Assembly (NCBI GenBank): GCA_037349105.1
Contig: JAYJMM010000110.1
Span: 1,860,001 to 1,924,000 of the forward strand
DNA: 64,000 bases
Direction: 5' to 3'
From: Limnomonas spitsbergensis
Taxonomy: Eukaryota > Chlorophyta > Chlorophyceae > Chlamydomonadales
The position numbers and the translations under genes are program-made. The notes under the pieces were generated by a model. The model saw only the letters and a list, made by a program, of their open reading frames with translations, was not told where the DNA came from and made no database searches. This document shows, piece by piece, positions 46,701-57,400 of the stretch; the first letter of the stretch is position 1, and each line of letters opens with the position of its first letter.

Positions 46701-48183
46701 CCTGCCGGGGCCGCCTGAAACCCCTTAACGTGGTTAGAATCAAACAATGTGCTGAGCTCCTTGTGCGCACAATAGCTGGCGAAAGATGGGCAGCTGCTTG
46801 GTCTCAAGACAGGGGTCGAAAATGGGTGCCTGCTTGAACTTGCAGATTCAAAACACAAGTGCAAGTAGATATAGGAAACAAAATGCCGTACGGTATACAG
46901 ACCCTAAACCCTAAATCTTAAGCCCTAATCAAAAGTTTAAATGTAGGAAACAAAAGATCGTATGGTATACAGACCCTAAACAAAAGTTTAAAGATCGTAT
47001 GGTATACAAACCCTAAACAAAAGTTTAAATGTAGGAAACAAAATACCGTACGGTATACAGACCCCAAACCCTAACCCCTACACATAAACCCTAAACATAT
47101 ATGGTTTTGCTTGTAGAGCGGTACTGTATACCGATACGGTATACAAATGAAGTTAATTATCTTGACTACGGTAAACCGCGTTCAATATAGTTTGTTTGAG
47201 CATATATATATATATATATATATACGCAACTTACTTGTAGCGAAAGGTGCTTCCGGGCGGGATTGCACGTTGAGAGACGCCAGGGACGCCGTCCGACCAC
47301 GATGCGTTGGGCAGCATCATGCCGTGCCAGTGCACCGAGGTGCCTGCACGCACAAATGTCATTGCTTGGGCTAGTGTTGTGGTTTAGGGTTAATGTCAGG
47401 GATTAGGCTTGGTGTCATTGCTTTGGTTAGTGTCAGGGTTTAGGGTTGGTGCCAGGGTTTGCGCAACATCATGCCGTGCCAGTGCACTGAGGCGCATGCA
47501 CGCACAAGTGTCATTGCCTTGGTCCTGTTTTGGTTCTTGCCGCTGGTTTCCCCCCCCCGGTTCGCTCCGCCTGCTGGCCCTTATTATGCAAAAGTCTGGT
47601 GTGAGTGGATGCATTATACTTGTGACAACAAAGACAACATAGCAAGCACCTGCTTCAGCCGCTTTTCAGACACCCCCGACCTGTGATCGAAGGGTCCGCT
47701 TGGTGTAGTATGCCCTGTTTTAAACGGGCCGCCGGAGATTGCGAAACGGTGTAAACCATCTCAGGGACACAGATCTCTTATCTCTTAGGGACAAAGGATA
47801 GGGGCCTAAGGGGTTTATCTCATCTCAGGGACACAGATCTCATTTCATATGAACCTCCTCACCGCTGCAGCCCCACCCCTCTCACCCACGGAGGCCTGGT
47901 TGTGGACGTCGATGCTGATGGTTTCGTACAGGGCTGCTCTGATGGTGGGGCCGATGTACGAGCCGTTGAACGTCATGCCATGCAGCTCCATGCCCCCGGG
48001 CAGAGCGATCAGGGTGTTTTCAACGATGAGGTCGAAGTGTTTGGCGGCCTTGGGGATGCTTGGGCAGACGGAGGTCGGTCGGAGTCGGTCGGAGGAGGTC
48101 GCGGCAGGTGCTGATAGGAGCAGCAGCATGAGGGTTCCGCCCATGAGAGAGCTGCGAGGTAGCTGGGAACGCATTTTTCGCAT
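22738..48183 (-). CDS. Gene B: membrane-anchored multicopper oxidase (laccase/ferroxidase type), complete
   Basis: Ten exons on the minus strand join in phase with GT-AG introns: 47886-48183, 47235-47343, 45781-45871, 41593-41697, 28651-28800, 28082-28238, 26458-26718, 24909-25194, 23644-24281 and 22738-23273. They total 2631 nt and encode 876 aa. The start is the ATG that opens a typical signal peptide (basic n-region, LMLLLLSAPAA core); an in-frame ATG at 48252 would add 23 residues. All three cupredoxin domains are present. Copper ligands: HWHG at 104-107, HSH at 148-150, HPMHLHG at 546-552 and HCH-x3-H at 637-643, with Met648 in the axial type-1 position. Other family motifs are ILANGKG, VQAGKRYRLRI and WTINWVPYE. 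Exon 10 gives one membrane helix (about 708-732) and a Gly/Arg-rich tail of about 144 residues. This topology, with an outside oxidase and a C-terminal anchor, recalls fungal Fet3, but the substrate (iron or phenolics) cannot be decided here. Introns fill about 90% of the gene. Confidence 0.93.
24590..24908 (-). repeat. Donor-edge repeats of gene B exon 8
   Basis: The exon 8 end and donor (GAGGAACAG before GTGTGGAGGGATG) grade into a 12 to 30-bp repeat of GGAACAGGTGTGG, with decaying copies to about 24660. The ORFs rich in Pro/Ser/Thr/His here are repeat translations. Confidence 0.7.
25630..26457 (-). repeat. Donor-edge copies of gene B exon 7
   Basis: Copies of the exon 7 end (GGAGGGACGCTGCAGCAGG and on to the TTCAG donor) recur near 25640, 25735, 25825 and 26350, each with the intron start attached. 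GCTCTTCCCAGC repeats lie at 26020-26150 and AATTCTCCGTTC blocks at 26100-26250. Confidence 0.85.
26740..26880 (-). repeat. Acceptor-side duplication before gene B exon 7
   Basis: A block reading GGAGTTTGCGCGCTGCCTGA on the plus strand occurs twice about 92 bp apart, between the 23-bp array and the exon 7 acceptor. It contributes the pyrimidine tract of that acceptor. Confidence 0.6.
26880..28081 (-). repeat. 23 to 24-bp array of the gene B exon 6 donor
   Basis: On the gene strand each unit starts GTGAGTGGAGGGGCCACC and ends TGGTCA. The first unit is the actual 5' splice site of exon 6 (28081). About 50 copies follow, most retaining GTGAGTGG, so the intron is largely a tandem array of its own donor. 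Confidence 0.92.
28245..28505 (-). repeat. 10-bp GTGTCATGGT array and GTGGT pentamers in gene B intron 5
   Basis: About 18 copies of GTGTCATGGT (GTGCCATGGT variants) and then about ten GTGGT/GTGTG pentamers lie just upstream of the exon 6 acceptor. Long Met/Cys/His/Val ORFs over it are translation artefacts. Confidence 0.9.
28801..40640 (-). repeat. 83-bp satellite, about 140 copies, each with the 3' splice site of gene B exon 5
   Basis: Read on the gene strand, each unit is a C-rich tract CCCCACCCCCCCAG, then the first 37 nt of exon 5 (GACGGCATGATGGACATGGG onward to TGTGTGACAA), then ACAGTACTCCTTCCCCTCCC and on into the next tract. The copy nearest the gene continues into real exon 5 (DNVSAMD) instead of ACAGTACTCC. 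Units are nearly identical; common variants are GCCCCCC/GCTCCCC, TTTGTC/TTAGTC and GGGGCAAG/GGGTCAAG. As 83 is not a multiple of 3, three units make an 83-codon cycle, which produces very long spurious ORFs. No spacers, so not CRISPR. Confidence 0.97.
34260..34860. other. Indel-ridden patch inside the 83-bp satellite
   Basis: Over about seven units nearly every one carries several single-base insertions or deletions (for example GGAAGGAGTGACGTTCTG, TGCCGTTCCTTGGGG, TCACCACACG), whereas units on both sides are almost perfect. This pattern resembles uncorrected long-read error more than evolution. Confidence 0.75.
40790..41417 (-). repeat. 68-bp satellite, nine copies, each with the 5' splice site of gene B exon 4
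   Basis: On the gene strand each unit contains GAGCTGGCCATGATGCAGAA, then G and GTGCAATCATGACGG: the last codons (ELAM-QK) and donor of exon 4. The rest of the unit is intron. Units are nearly identical and alternate slightly (ATGATTGC or ATGTTTGC on the plus strand). Confidence 0.93.
41418..41500 (-). pseudogene. Truncated second copy of gene B exon 4
   Basis: About 70 nt align with the end of exon 4 and translate as MLMLTDNTLKTEATELLMLQ, against the real MLMLTDQTLNTEATELAMLQ. The 5' part of the exon and its acceptor are missing, and a GTGCAAAC donor remains. It is older than the 68-bp units and could be their progenitor. Confidence 0.75.
41698..42560 (-). repeat. Acceptor-edge copies of gene B exon 4
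   Basis: The exon start GATCCGGCTGATCCACACCT after CACCCAG recurs as GATCCGCCTGATCCCCACA, GATCCGTCTGATCCCCACC and similar about eight times between 41760 and 42510, at 70 to 130 bp spacing, embedded in CACTCACCCACACACGACC-like repeats. Confidence 0.85.
42590..45600. repeat. 18-bp satellite GTGAGTGGACATGCATGT, about 165 copies
   Basis: It fills gene B intron 3. Variants alternate GTGAGTGG, GTGGGTGG and GGGCAT/GGACAT. The unit is a multiple of 3, so all six frames stay open, creating ORFs above 1100 codons on the minus strand. The start of intron 3 just after the exon 3 donor contains CCCACACATGTCCACTCAC, the likely seed. Confidence 0.96.
45990..46740 (-). repeat. Five acceptor-edge copies of gene B exon 3
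   Basis: The start of exon 3 (TTCCAGGCGGCGCCGGCAGG, encoding FQAAPAGTFWY) with its upstream tract recurs near 46025, 46170, 46322, 46477 and 46715 at about 150-bp spacing (the last wider). Each copy keeps 35 to 45 nt of exon and then breaks off after TACCACTCACACATTT or a close variant. Confidence 0.92.
46870..47225. repeat. GTATACAGACCCTAAAC repeats and a TA microsatellite in gene B intron 2
   Basis: AGGAAACAAAATGCCGTACG blocks with GTATACAGACC recur near 46875, 46945 and 47035. A (TA)n run of about 24 bp lies at 47200-47224, close to the exon 2 donor. Confidence 0.8.
47405..47505 (-). repeat. Acceptor-edge copy of gene B exon 2
   Basis: TCAGTGCACTGGCACGGCAT and upstream GTGCGTGCATGCGCC copy the start of exon 2, including the codons for the HWHG copper motif. 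The copy lacks the AG acceptor (CAT instead) and stops after about 30 nt of exon. Confidence 0.78.
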
Positions 48184-50660
48184 GCACGGCGTGTGACTCA
48201 GCGCGGCCAGCCCGAGGATTCGGAAATTTACTGGAAATGCATGTGGTTGCACGAGCGCATGCTTCGGGCGTGTGGCGTGGCTGAGAAGACAAAGCGGGCA
48301 GGGAGGGAGAGGCGTGACAGTAATCCGTGGAAACCTGAGCTTGCGCTCGCTTGTTTAGATGGTGACCTTGGAGGGTGGTGAACGTCAAACGTGGTGCCCT
48401 TGTAAAAAAAGGGTAGAAGAAGATGTCAATTTGCAGGGCACGTTTGGCTGAGATGAAAGAGACCTGCCCGTGTCGGACCCCCTGGTGTCGGAGCTGGGTG
48501 CCGCTCGGCGGGAGATCGTAAGGCCTCGAATACGGCAGGTCGAGGGGATCTCCGAGGAGATCCCCTGCCATTCCCTTGCCTGGATGTTTGTATGCCACAA
48601 ATCGAGGCCCTCCGTTACGTCCTTTTTCAGCACCTCCCCCACATCAGCTCCATATCACGGTCGCCCATGACTTCTACCAACTCCCTCGGGTCATCCCAAC
48701 CACCCTCCCCGCCCCACATCGCTTCTATCTGCCCCATCAGGCCCATGGTCGTCCATGCACCCCTCTCCATACTTATGTCCAGTTACCCACATGCACCTTT
48801 TAAACGCGCCCGCCCCACTACACCTCATGTGTACTCTCGTTCCAGAGCTCCTCACCCAGCCAGGCCTTGCCTCCTGTCAACCCCATTCTCCCACTTGCTC
48901 TACTTGTTTTTGACCTGTCTGCACCCAAGCCTGCCGCCCTCCTCCCCCCTCCTCCCAACTACATTCTTGACCTCTCTTCCCTCCCTCCCCCTTCTATGCT
49001 CCCCAACGGCCCTCTCGGAATCGTTTGACGGATCACTTCAACTTCTTGTTTCGTACCCCCTTTCCCTCTGGTACTCCACACCGCCCCCCCCCCCCTTACC
49101 TCAACCTTATTCTTCTATCAGTGTGCTTCTTCCTCGCGTACACAGTACCCGACCAAGCACACCTTCACATAGACCCGGCCATCCCTTCCTTCCTCCTAGG
49201 CTCCTACTGATCACAGATCGGTAAAGCCAACACCTACCACTAACGGTATCCATCCCCTTCATCTCGACCTCACAAACTTTTAACATCAAGGGCTCTGGCG
49301 TTTACGCACCACATAAGAAACCCATCCCAGCACCAGGTGGGCCCCACCCTCTGACCTGCACTGATCTGAATGAAGTGCAGTGATCAGCGCCCCTGCGCAA
49401 ACTAGCGTCATCGTGTCCAAGTCGTGTCATTGTGTCACGCTTTTAAGTCTTGCCACAATACCACCTGCCATGATCAGACCTCCTTTGGCAGACGGCTGGG
49501 CAGCCGCCATTAGGGCTGGTAGCAGAAGGATAGTGACCCAGGCTGATAGGGACCTCAGAAGGGAACACAACATGGACAGCCTTCCGGCGGAAGGCCCCAG
49601 CCAATGACGTGACACCTCTAGCCCTGCTCAAAAAGGTCAGACCGCCCTAGCGTCCATCAATCTGGTCAGAAACAAAGAAAAGAAAGAGATCCTGGCCCAT
49701 GCACATAAAATGTTCCATCTAATTGCTCTCATCGCGAAAGGAACAACAACACGCCAGCTCTGTACATGAGAGGGTTAAATAAACGGCCTCGCTTACTACT
49801 CAGCAGATGCACACAATCACAAAATATCGACACAAAATAACGCGTTGGCCTCATGAATACGAAGCACAAACCAGCGCACCTACTGGCCCCACCAAAAACC
49901 CCCTCTACCATACCCGTACTCCACCCGCAAACGACCCCCTCTCTCTCATACCGTACAGCCGCCAAAACACAACAGCCTACTGAGCACGCACATGTCAACT
50001 CTATAAGCAGGCACCCACCTAATCAGTTCAACACCATTCGATTTGCTCTACCATCGAAACTAGTGATTGCAGCTCCTCTAAAATTGTGTATGAGCTATTA
50101 TTCTGACGTGCGTAAGAAGTTGGGCACCCAGGGACAGGTGAGGGGGATACAGGTGAGGGAGGTGAGAGGGGGGCAGGTGAGGGGGTGAGAGGTGGCTGGC
50201 ATTTCCCACATTGGAGCCAGGACAGCTAAAATAGCTAATACAGCTGAAATCGCCCACATAGAGCCAATACAGCTCATACAGCAGGCTCAGCTGAAATCCC
50301 CACATTGGAGCCAATACAGAAAAATAAAGGTAACGTAGCTACTACAGGACCGTACCATACCGCGTCCGGTATTTCTCCCCCCGAGGACGGTCTCTGCCTA
50401 TCAATGCACCAATGGCCTGGCAACAGGCAATTTTTTATATTTCAGTCATTTACTATTATCCGCTAAACTACAAGTGTACAAAAAGTGAGAATCAGCGTAA
50501 CCGCCTGTAACAGTCAAGGTAGCAGCATAGAATAGTCAGCGTATCAACATGCAACAGGCAGCACATCCGCCTAAAACAACCAGCGTAACAACTGCCTTAA
50601 ACAATCCCTTAAACATGGAAGATGACACGTGCGTAACCGCCTAAAACAGTCCCTTTAACA
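48184..50660. other. Intergenic region between genes B and C
   Basis: This contains the presumed gene B promoter, with no confident TATA box. C/T-rich stretches at 48700-49200 give spurious Pro/Ser frames. An inverted LINE tail fragment is at about 49597-49655 (CCAATGACGTGACACCTCTA, then CTGCTCAAAAAG). A GGTGAGGGGG/AGGTGAGAGG run is at 50135-50190, and repeats of ATTGGAGCCA with ACAGCT occur at 50208-50320. No gene is supported. Confidence 0.55.
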
Positions 50661-50799
50661 TGGAAAATGACACGTGGACGTTCGTCGATGAATATATTTC
50701 TTTCAGCCCAGTTCCTTCACTCTCACTCCAGAGGCGGGGGCGCAGTTCCTCTCCTGCTTTCTACAGTTAAGCCAGAGGCACCTCTTCACCTCCAGATCA

Positions 50800-51055
50800 C
50801 GGCTCAATCGCGGCTCGATCGCGGCTCGATCACAGCCAGATCACGTCCAGATTACGTCCAGATCACATCCAGGTCGCGTCCAGATCGCGTCCAGATCACC
50901 TCCAGATCACGTCCAGATCACGTCTAGATCACGTCCAGATCACGTCCAGATCACGTCCAGATCACGTCCAGATCACATCCACATTGCGTCTAGATTGCGT
51001 CCAGATTGCGTCCAGATCTCGTCCAGATCGCGCCCAGATCACGTCAAGATCACAG
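50800..51055. repeat. 11-bp CAGATCACGTC array
   Basis: About 22 copies with TCGCGTC and TTGCGTC variants, in the region 3' of gene C. Confidence 0.9.
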
Positions 51056-51421
51056 CTGCACCCTTGGACGTTCAGAATCAGTCACACAGGCCCGTTGCCA
51101 CCGCCGCCGCTGCTCTCCTCTCCCACTTAAAGAAGCATCCGATACTCATAGCAGTCCTGCTGCACCCCTTGACGGTCAACGTCAATTGATGATACTGGCC
51201 CGCCGCCGCCGCCACCACCGCCTTTTCCTTCCTCACACGGGGACTCTCTGGCTGCCCATGGCAGTCACGCTGCCTTGCTGCCGCCTAGGACGGTCAACGT
51301 CAATCGATCATACTGGCCCGCTGCCGCCACCGCCGCTGCTCCTCCTCTGCCTCGCAGGGAAGGCAAGCCCTCGATACTCATAGCAGTCCCGCTGCTGCCT
51401 AGAGCGGCCGACGCCAACCAG
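51055..51421 (-). repeat. Three copies of the coding 3' end of gene C, about 120-bp period
   Basis: On the gene strand the real end reads GGGCGGCGGGCCAGTTTGAC, then TGGTTGGCGTCGGCCGC. Downstream copies read GCGGGCCAGTATGATCGATT, then GACGTTGACCGTCC (about 51290), GCGGGCCAGTATCATCAATT (about 51170) and a weaker version (about 51065). The glycine-coding GGC/GGT tract before the stop is included. Confidence 0.78.
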
Positions 51422-54400
51422 TCAAACTGGCCCGCCGCCCCTACCGCCATCCACCAACGCCGCCGTCGAAGCCCGCCGCATCTCCAGCCCGTCCAACGCG
51501 GCTGACAGGCCCGCCATGGCCGCCTCGATATTACTCCCACCGTCCCCTTCACCATCCCCGTCGAACTTCTCGAGGTACTGGGACAGCTTAGGCGAGGTGC
51601 GGTGCAGCACTGCCGGCCGCTGCAGGGGCGCCTCCTGCTCCCCCCACTCCCACGCTGTGACGTCGCCTTTCGAGGTCTCTCTGGGGTCCGGCAACCCTAA
51701 ACCCTGAGCCCCACGCACCCTCGCGTCATCAACCGGTCTCTTCGGGTACAGAGCCGCCGCCCCAGTGTCTTCTGCCTGGAGATCCAGATCCCCCGAGCCG
51801 GATCTCCAGTGGGATCTGGTTTCGGATCCGGATCTGTCCGACAACCTGCCGGCGACCCCCAGCGATTTCCCCTCCTCCGACGACGACCGCGCCGCATCCG
51901 CCGTGGCCCGCAAAGAGGGCGCTTGAGGCAGCGGGTAGGACGCCTCCTCCGGGGTGCCGCTCTGTGTGGCCCAAGCCTGCTCGCCGTCGTCCAGCGGCCC
52001 GCTGCCTCCCGCCGCGCCCACCCACTGCCCCCCCGCCCCGGCGCCCGCCGCATCGTCCTCCGTCTCCCCCCAGGGCTGCACGCCGACGTCCGCGGCGCTC
52101 ATGTAACGCATTGGGGGGCACTTGAGCAGAGGCGATGGCTGCTGGGCGGGCTTAGCCTTACCGGCGACCCGGGGGTCGAGACGGGACCAGTGTGCGGCCG
52201 TGCTGGCCTGCGGGTTTAGGGTCGGGGGTAAGGGTTCAGGTTAGGGTTTAAGCCAAGGGTCAGGGTTTATTCGAAGTTTGGACCAGTGTGCGGCAGTGCT
52301 AGCCTGTACTACTAAACCCCGGACCCCCAAGGCGGGGGTCTAAGAGGTTCAGGGTTAAGGGTTTAGTGTATTAGCCCCCCCCCCCGCCCCCACACCACCC
52401 GGCCGAGGCCAAGCCTCGATGCTTCATGGTTTAATTGAGCTTTACAAAAGTCGCAATGGGAGGCATGGTAGAATGAAGGTTCCCTTAAAACCTTCAAATA
52501 AACACTGCCCTGCAGGTTTAGGGTTAAAGTTGAGGTTAAGAGTGTAGGGTGGACACTGGTCTTGGTCTGCGGACTCAGGGTTAAATAGAAAGAGCGCAGG
52601 GTCAGTGTAAGGATTTAGGGTTAGTGTCAGGGTAAGTGTCAGGGATTTAGGGCTAGTGTCAGGGGTAAGGGTTCAGGGTCAGCGACAGGGTTTAGGGTTT
52701 GTGTCAGGGTGTAGGGTTAGTGTCAGGGTTTAGAGTTAGTGTCAGGGTCAGGGTTTATGGTCAGTATCAGGGATTGTGTTTAGTATCAGGGTTCAGAGTC
52801 AGGGTTTATGGTCAGTGTCAGGGTTGGTGTCAGGGTTCAGGGTTAGGGTCAAAGCTCATGGCCAGTGTCAGGTTTAGGGTTAGTGTCACAGACTCAACTT
52901 GTTAGTGCCCCAGCCCGAGCGAAATGTAAGGGGGCAAACACAACGTAGCAGATAGAACACAAGAGACAGTGGGGGCAACACAACGTAGCAGAAGGTTTAG
53001 GCTTCAGATTATAACCTAAACCATAAAATAAGGTGGCTGAAGCGCAGCTTAAGGTTTAGTATTTCCACCACCCTAATCCCCGAACCCTAAGCTATGGTAG
53101 CTGAAGCGTAGCTGGCGCTCCCGGCAATTCTCAGCAAAACCCAACTTGTGCCATAGGCCCTCCAAACTGGGACATTAATTGCAGCTGGAACGCAGCTGAA
53201 GTGCACTTAATAATTAAATTTAATAATCAGCCAGTGCCCCTAAGATTCGATGTTGAATCCAATTTCCTGAACTGTGTGAGTTGTAGCTGAAGGGTAGGTG
53301 AATCAGAAATCAGCGCCCCGCACCCTAAAAACCCATATTGAGTCCTGTTTCCTCCAACCTGCGACTTGTAGCTAAAGTGTAGCGGAAGGGTAGCTGAATC
53401 AACTGTTGGAGCTACACAGGCCCGCACCCAACAACCCCCAAATTGCTTCGATGGGGTTTTTCATTTCCCCCTCCAAAATGAGACACGAGCAGCCCCAGTC
53501 TCGCAACCGCGACTGCCAGGAACTCGAGGCGGAAATTGACAGCAAAACCCATCTTGATTCGCTTTCCCTCCTTGAAACCCTTGTCATTCCCTACCAGCCC
53601 CACGCGGCCGAGCGTACAGCAGGGCCCAGCGGGTATGCACCGTTCTCAACCCTATTCCCTCAAACCCGAGGGACATGAGCGGCTCCAGCATCGCCACGAC
53701 TGCCAGCAGCTTGAGGCGGCTAATCACATCCACAGCAAAACCCATACGATAAATATTTCAAGGCTTTCATGTCCAAGATCCCCTCCCACCTGGGACATGA
53801 GAGGCTCCAGCATTACCACCACGGACAGAAGAGCTCGGGGTGGCAATTCACAGCAAAACCCCGCAAGTGTTTCAAGGCTTTTGTCCACTATCCCCTCCCA
53901 CCTGGGACATGAGCAGCCCAAGCACCGCCACCACGGACAAAAGAGCTCAAGGTGGCGATTCACAGCAACACCTTAGGCGTTTCAAGGCTTTTGTCCTCTA
54001 TCCCCTCCCACCTGGGACATGAGCGGCTCCAGCATCGCCACGACGGCCAGGAGCTTCAGGCGACGCGCGTCGTCGCAGGCCGTGTCGCCCCATCGGTCCC
54101 TCAGGAGGACGTTGGCCCCTCCCTCAACCAGCACTCGGATCTGGGGCATGCAGCCAGGGACATTGGTGGATAGGTCAGGACAAAGAGCGGGCACAACAGA
54201 GGGTTGTGTCAGATAGGTTTGGGGACGGAACAGAAAATACCACTGTGGGTTGGGTAAGGGGACAGCGGTAGAGGGTTTCAGGGTCCGGAGGGGCACAACA
54301 GGGGTCAGTGCTGATAGTGTACATGCTTTTCCTGTCAAGCGGGTTAGCAGATTAGGGTTTAGGGGTTAAACAGGCTAGGGGACGGAGCGGACACAACAAG

Positions 54401-57400
54401 GTCAGTGCTGATAGTGTACGTGCTCTGTCGGCAATGCGGGTTGACGGGTTAGGGCTCGCAACGGGCACAAAAGGGTCAGGGCTCAAAGGTCACAACAGGG
54501 TTGGGGTTCAGGGTGTAGGGTTGAAAGAAAAGGGCAAAGAGCTGGCACATCAGTGTTCAGGGTACATGGTACATAGGTTGCCGGCCGCGTTTCGTCCCTG
54601 CCCCCCCGTCCCCGCCCCATTTCACCCCTCCTCCTCCTCCCTACTGCCCTGCCCCCCCCCTCCCCTCCCTTCCCCTCCTTACCCCTCCCCTTCTCCTCTC
54701 CTTCCCTCCCCCTCCCCTTCCCCCACCTACCGCTGCAACAGAGCCTTCGGCCGCTGCCAGGTGCATCAGGGTTTTCCGGTTCCTGCAGAGACGCACACAA
54801 AGGGAGGCATGCAAAAGTTTCCAGATTCAGGTGAGTGGGCAAGTGTGGGTGAGTAGGCAGGTGCAGGTGAGTGGGCAAGTGTGGGTGAGTAGGCAGGTGC
54901 AGGTGAGTGGGCAAGTGTGGGCGAGTAGACAGGTGCAGGTGAGTGGGCAAGGGCAGGTGAGTAGACAGGCGCAGGTGTGTGGGCAAGTGCAGGTGAGTAG
55001 ACAGGCGCAGGTGAGTGGGAACGTGCATGTGAATGGACGTGCATGTGAGTGGACATGTGCAGATGAGTGGGATTGTACACGTGAATGGACACGTGCAGGT
55101 GGTACGACCAGCTCCAGCTAGGAAACACAAAACAGGAGGTGGCTTTGCACCAGAGGAATCTCATCCCACACCACAGCTCGTGGTGCGGTGTTCATTGTAA
55201 TGAGCGCCTGCGTGGCGATTTGCCCGAATTACCATTGGCGGTGGGAGTTTTAACCCCTGACCCTAAACCCTCACCTCGTGGTGCATTGCTCAATAATTTC
55301 AGGGAATCTTAACCCTAGACCCAGACGCAATTCAGCTTGCCCTGGTGAAACATAGCTGAAAGAACCCTTATACTCAAAAATAGCACTTCCGCGCTTTGGG
55401 GTCCTTGAGGTTGGGGTCCACATCCGCCCTCAGTAACAGAAGCGTAGCTGAAGTGTAGCTGAGACGGAATCCTGAAACTGAAAGACCCTTCTTGAACTTT
55501 TGGGTCCTGAAGGTTAGGGTTCCCCTTTGCCCTTGGGGTTACCCCTTCCCTTGGGACCCGCAGCGTAGCTGAAATTGTGCTGTTATGCAGCTGAAACTCC
55601 TCACCTAACCAACCTGAAAGACCATCCATGCACATACGGGTTCATTAGGTTGGGCTGAGAAGCTGAAGTGTAGCTGAAGTGTAGCTGAAATATAGTTCAA
55701 GTCCCCCCGTTCTACTTATGAGAACATGCATGCATTTCCCGGTCCTTGAGGTTGGGGTCCAACCCTGTCTTTAGAAGCTGCAGTGTAGCTGAGGTGTAGC
55801 TAAAATCGAGCCGAAATGTAGCTGAATAACCCCTTGTACTTAGAAACCAATAACACTTACGGGTCCATGATGTTGGGGTCCAGTCCTGCCCTCAACAGGC
55901 GTGTCAGCGTGGCCACGTCACCCTGCACGATGCACTCCAGGGCCTGCTGGGTGATGACCTGCGTGCAATCTGCCAGGCTGCAGGAGGGGAGGGGCAAAAC
56001 GAGTGTGTGAGTGGATGGTGTGCGTGGGCATATGCAGGGGGGTGGATGTGTCATGACCTGCGTGCAATCTGCCAGGCTGCAGGAGGGGATGGGGGAGGGG
56101 GGGCAATACGAGTGTGTGAGTGGATGGTGTGAGTGGGTGGGCACAAGCAGGGGGGTGGATGTGTGCGTGTGTGTGAATCACGACCTGTGTGCAATCAGCC
56201 AGGCTGCAGGATGGGAGTGGGGAAGGCAAGGAGAGAGTGTGAGTGGATGGTGTGAGTGAGTGGGCACACACAGGAGTCTGTATGTGTCATGTCCTACGTG
56301 CAATCAGCCAGGCTGCAGGAGGGGAGTGGGAAGGCAAGGAGAGTGTGTGAGTGGATGGTGTGAGTTAGTGGGCACACGCAGGAGTCTGGATGTGTCATGG
56401 CCTACGTGCAATCAGCCAGGCTGCAGGATGGGAGTGGGAAGGCAAGGAGAGTGTGTGAGTGGATGGTGTGAGTTAGTGGGCACACGCAGGAGTCTGGATG
56501 TGTCATGGCCTACGTGCAATCAGCCAGGCTGCAGGATGGGAGTGGGGAAGGCAAGGAGAGTGTGTGAGTGGATGGTGTGAGTTAGTGGGAACACACAGGA
56601 GTCTGGATGTGTCATGGCCTGCGTACAATTATCGGGAGCATGCATGCGGGAGTTGTGATGAGAAGTTTCCGATTTCTCCCCCCTCCCCCTCTCCCCCCCA
56701 CACACCTTGCCCCAGCCGCAATAAGGATGTTGGCCACCTCTGTGTGCCCGTTATTGACTCCACTCCCCCCCTCTCCATCTCCTCTCCCCCTCCCCCCCCA
56801 ACACACTCGTACCTCGCTCCAGCTGCAATAAGAATGTTGGCCACCTCTACCTGTCGTATGTCAAATCCCCTTCCCCTCTCCCGACCCCCCTTCCCCCCAC
56901 CACACACATACATACCTTACCCCAGCCGTAATAAGGATGTTCACCACTACTGTGTGTCCGCTCTTCACTGCCCTCCCCCCTCCCCTCCTCCCCAAACACA
57001 CGCACCTCACCCCAGCTGCAATAAGGATGTTCTTCATCTCGTTGTGCCCATCCTTGACTCCCCTCCCCCCTTCCTCTCCCGTCCCCCTCCCCCTCCACAC
57101 ACACCTTACCCCCGCCACAATTGGAATCTTCACCGCTTTTGTATTTTCCTGGACCTTCCCCCACCACACACACTTGTACCTCGCCCCAGCTGCAACAAGG
57201 ATGTTGGCCACCTCTATGTGTCCGCTCTTGACTCCCCTCCCCCTCTCCCTCCCCCCCCTTCCCCTTCCCCCCCACATACGCACCTTGCCCCAGCTGTAGA
57301 AAAGATATTCTTCATCGCTGTGTGCCCGTTTTTGACTCCCCTCCTCTCTCACCCCCCCCCCCCCCCCCCCTCCCCTTCCCCCCTCCCCCCACACACGTAC

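Noticed and set aside
48592..49224. 210-residue Pro/Ser/Leu ORF
   Set aside because: C/T-rich low-complexity sequence without motifs and with three overlapping open frames.
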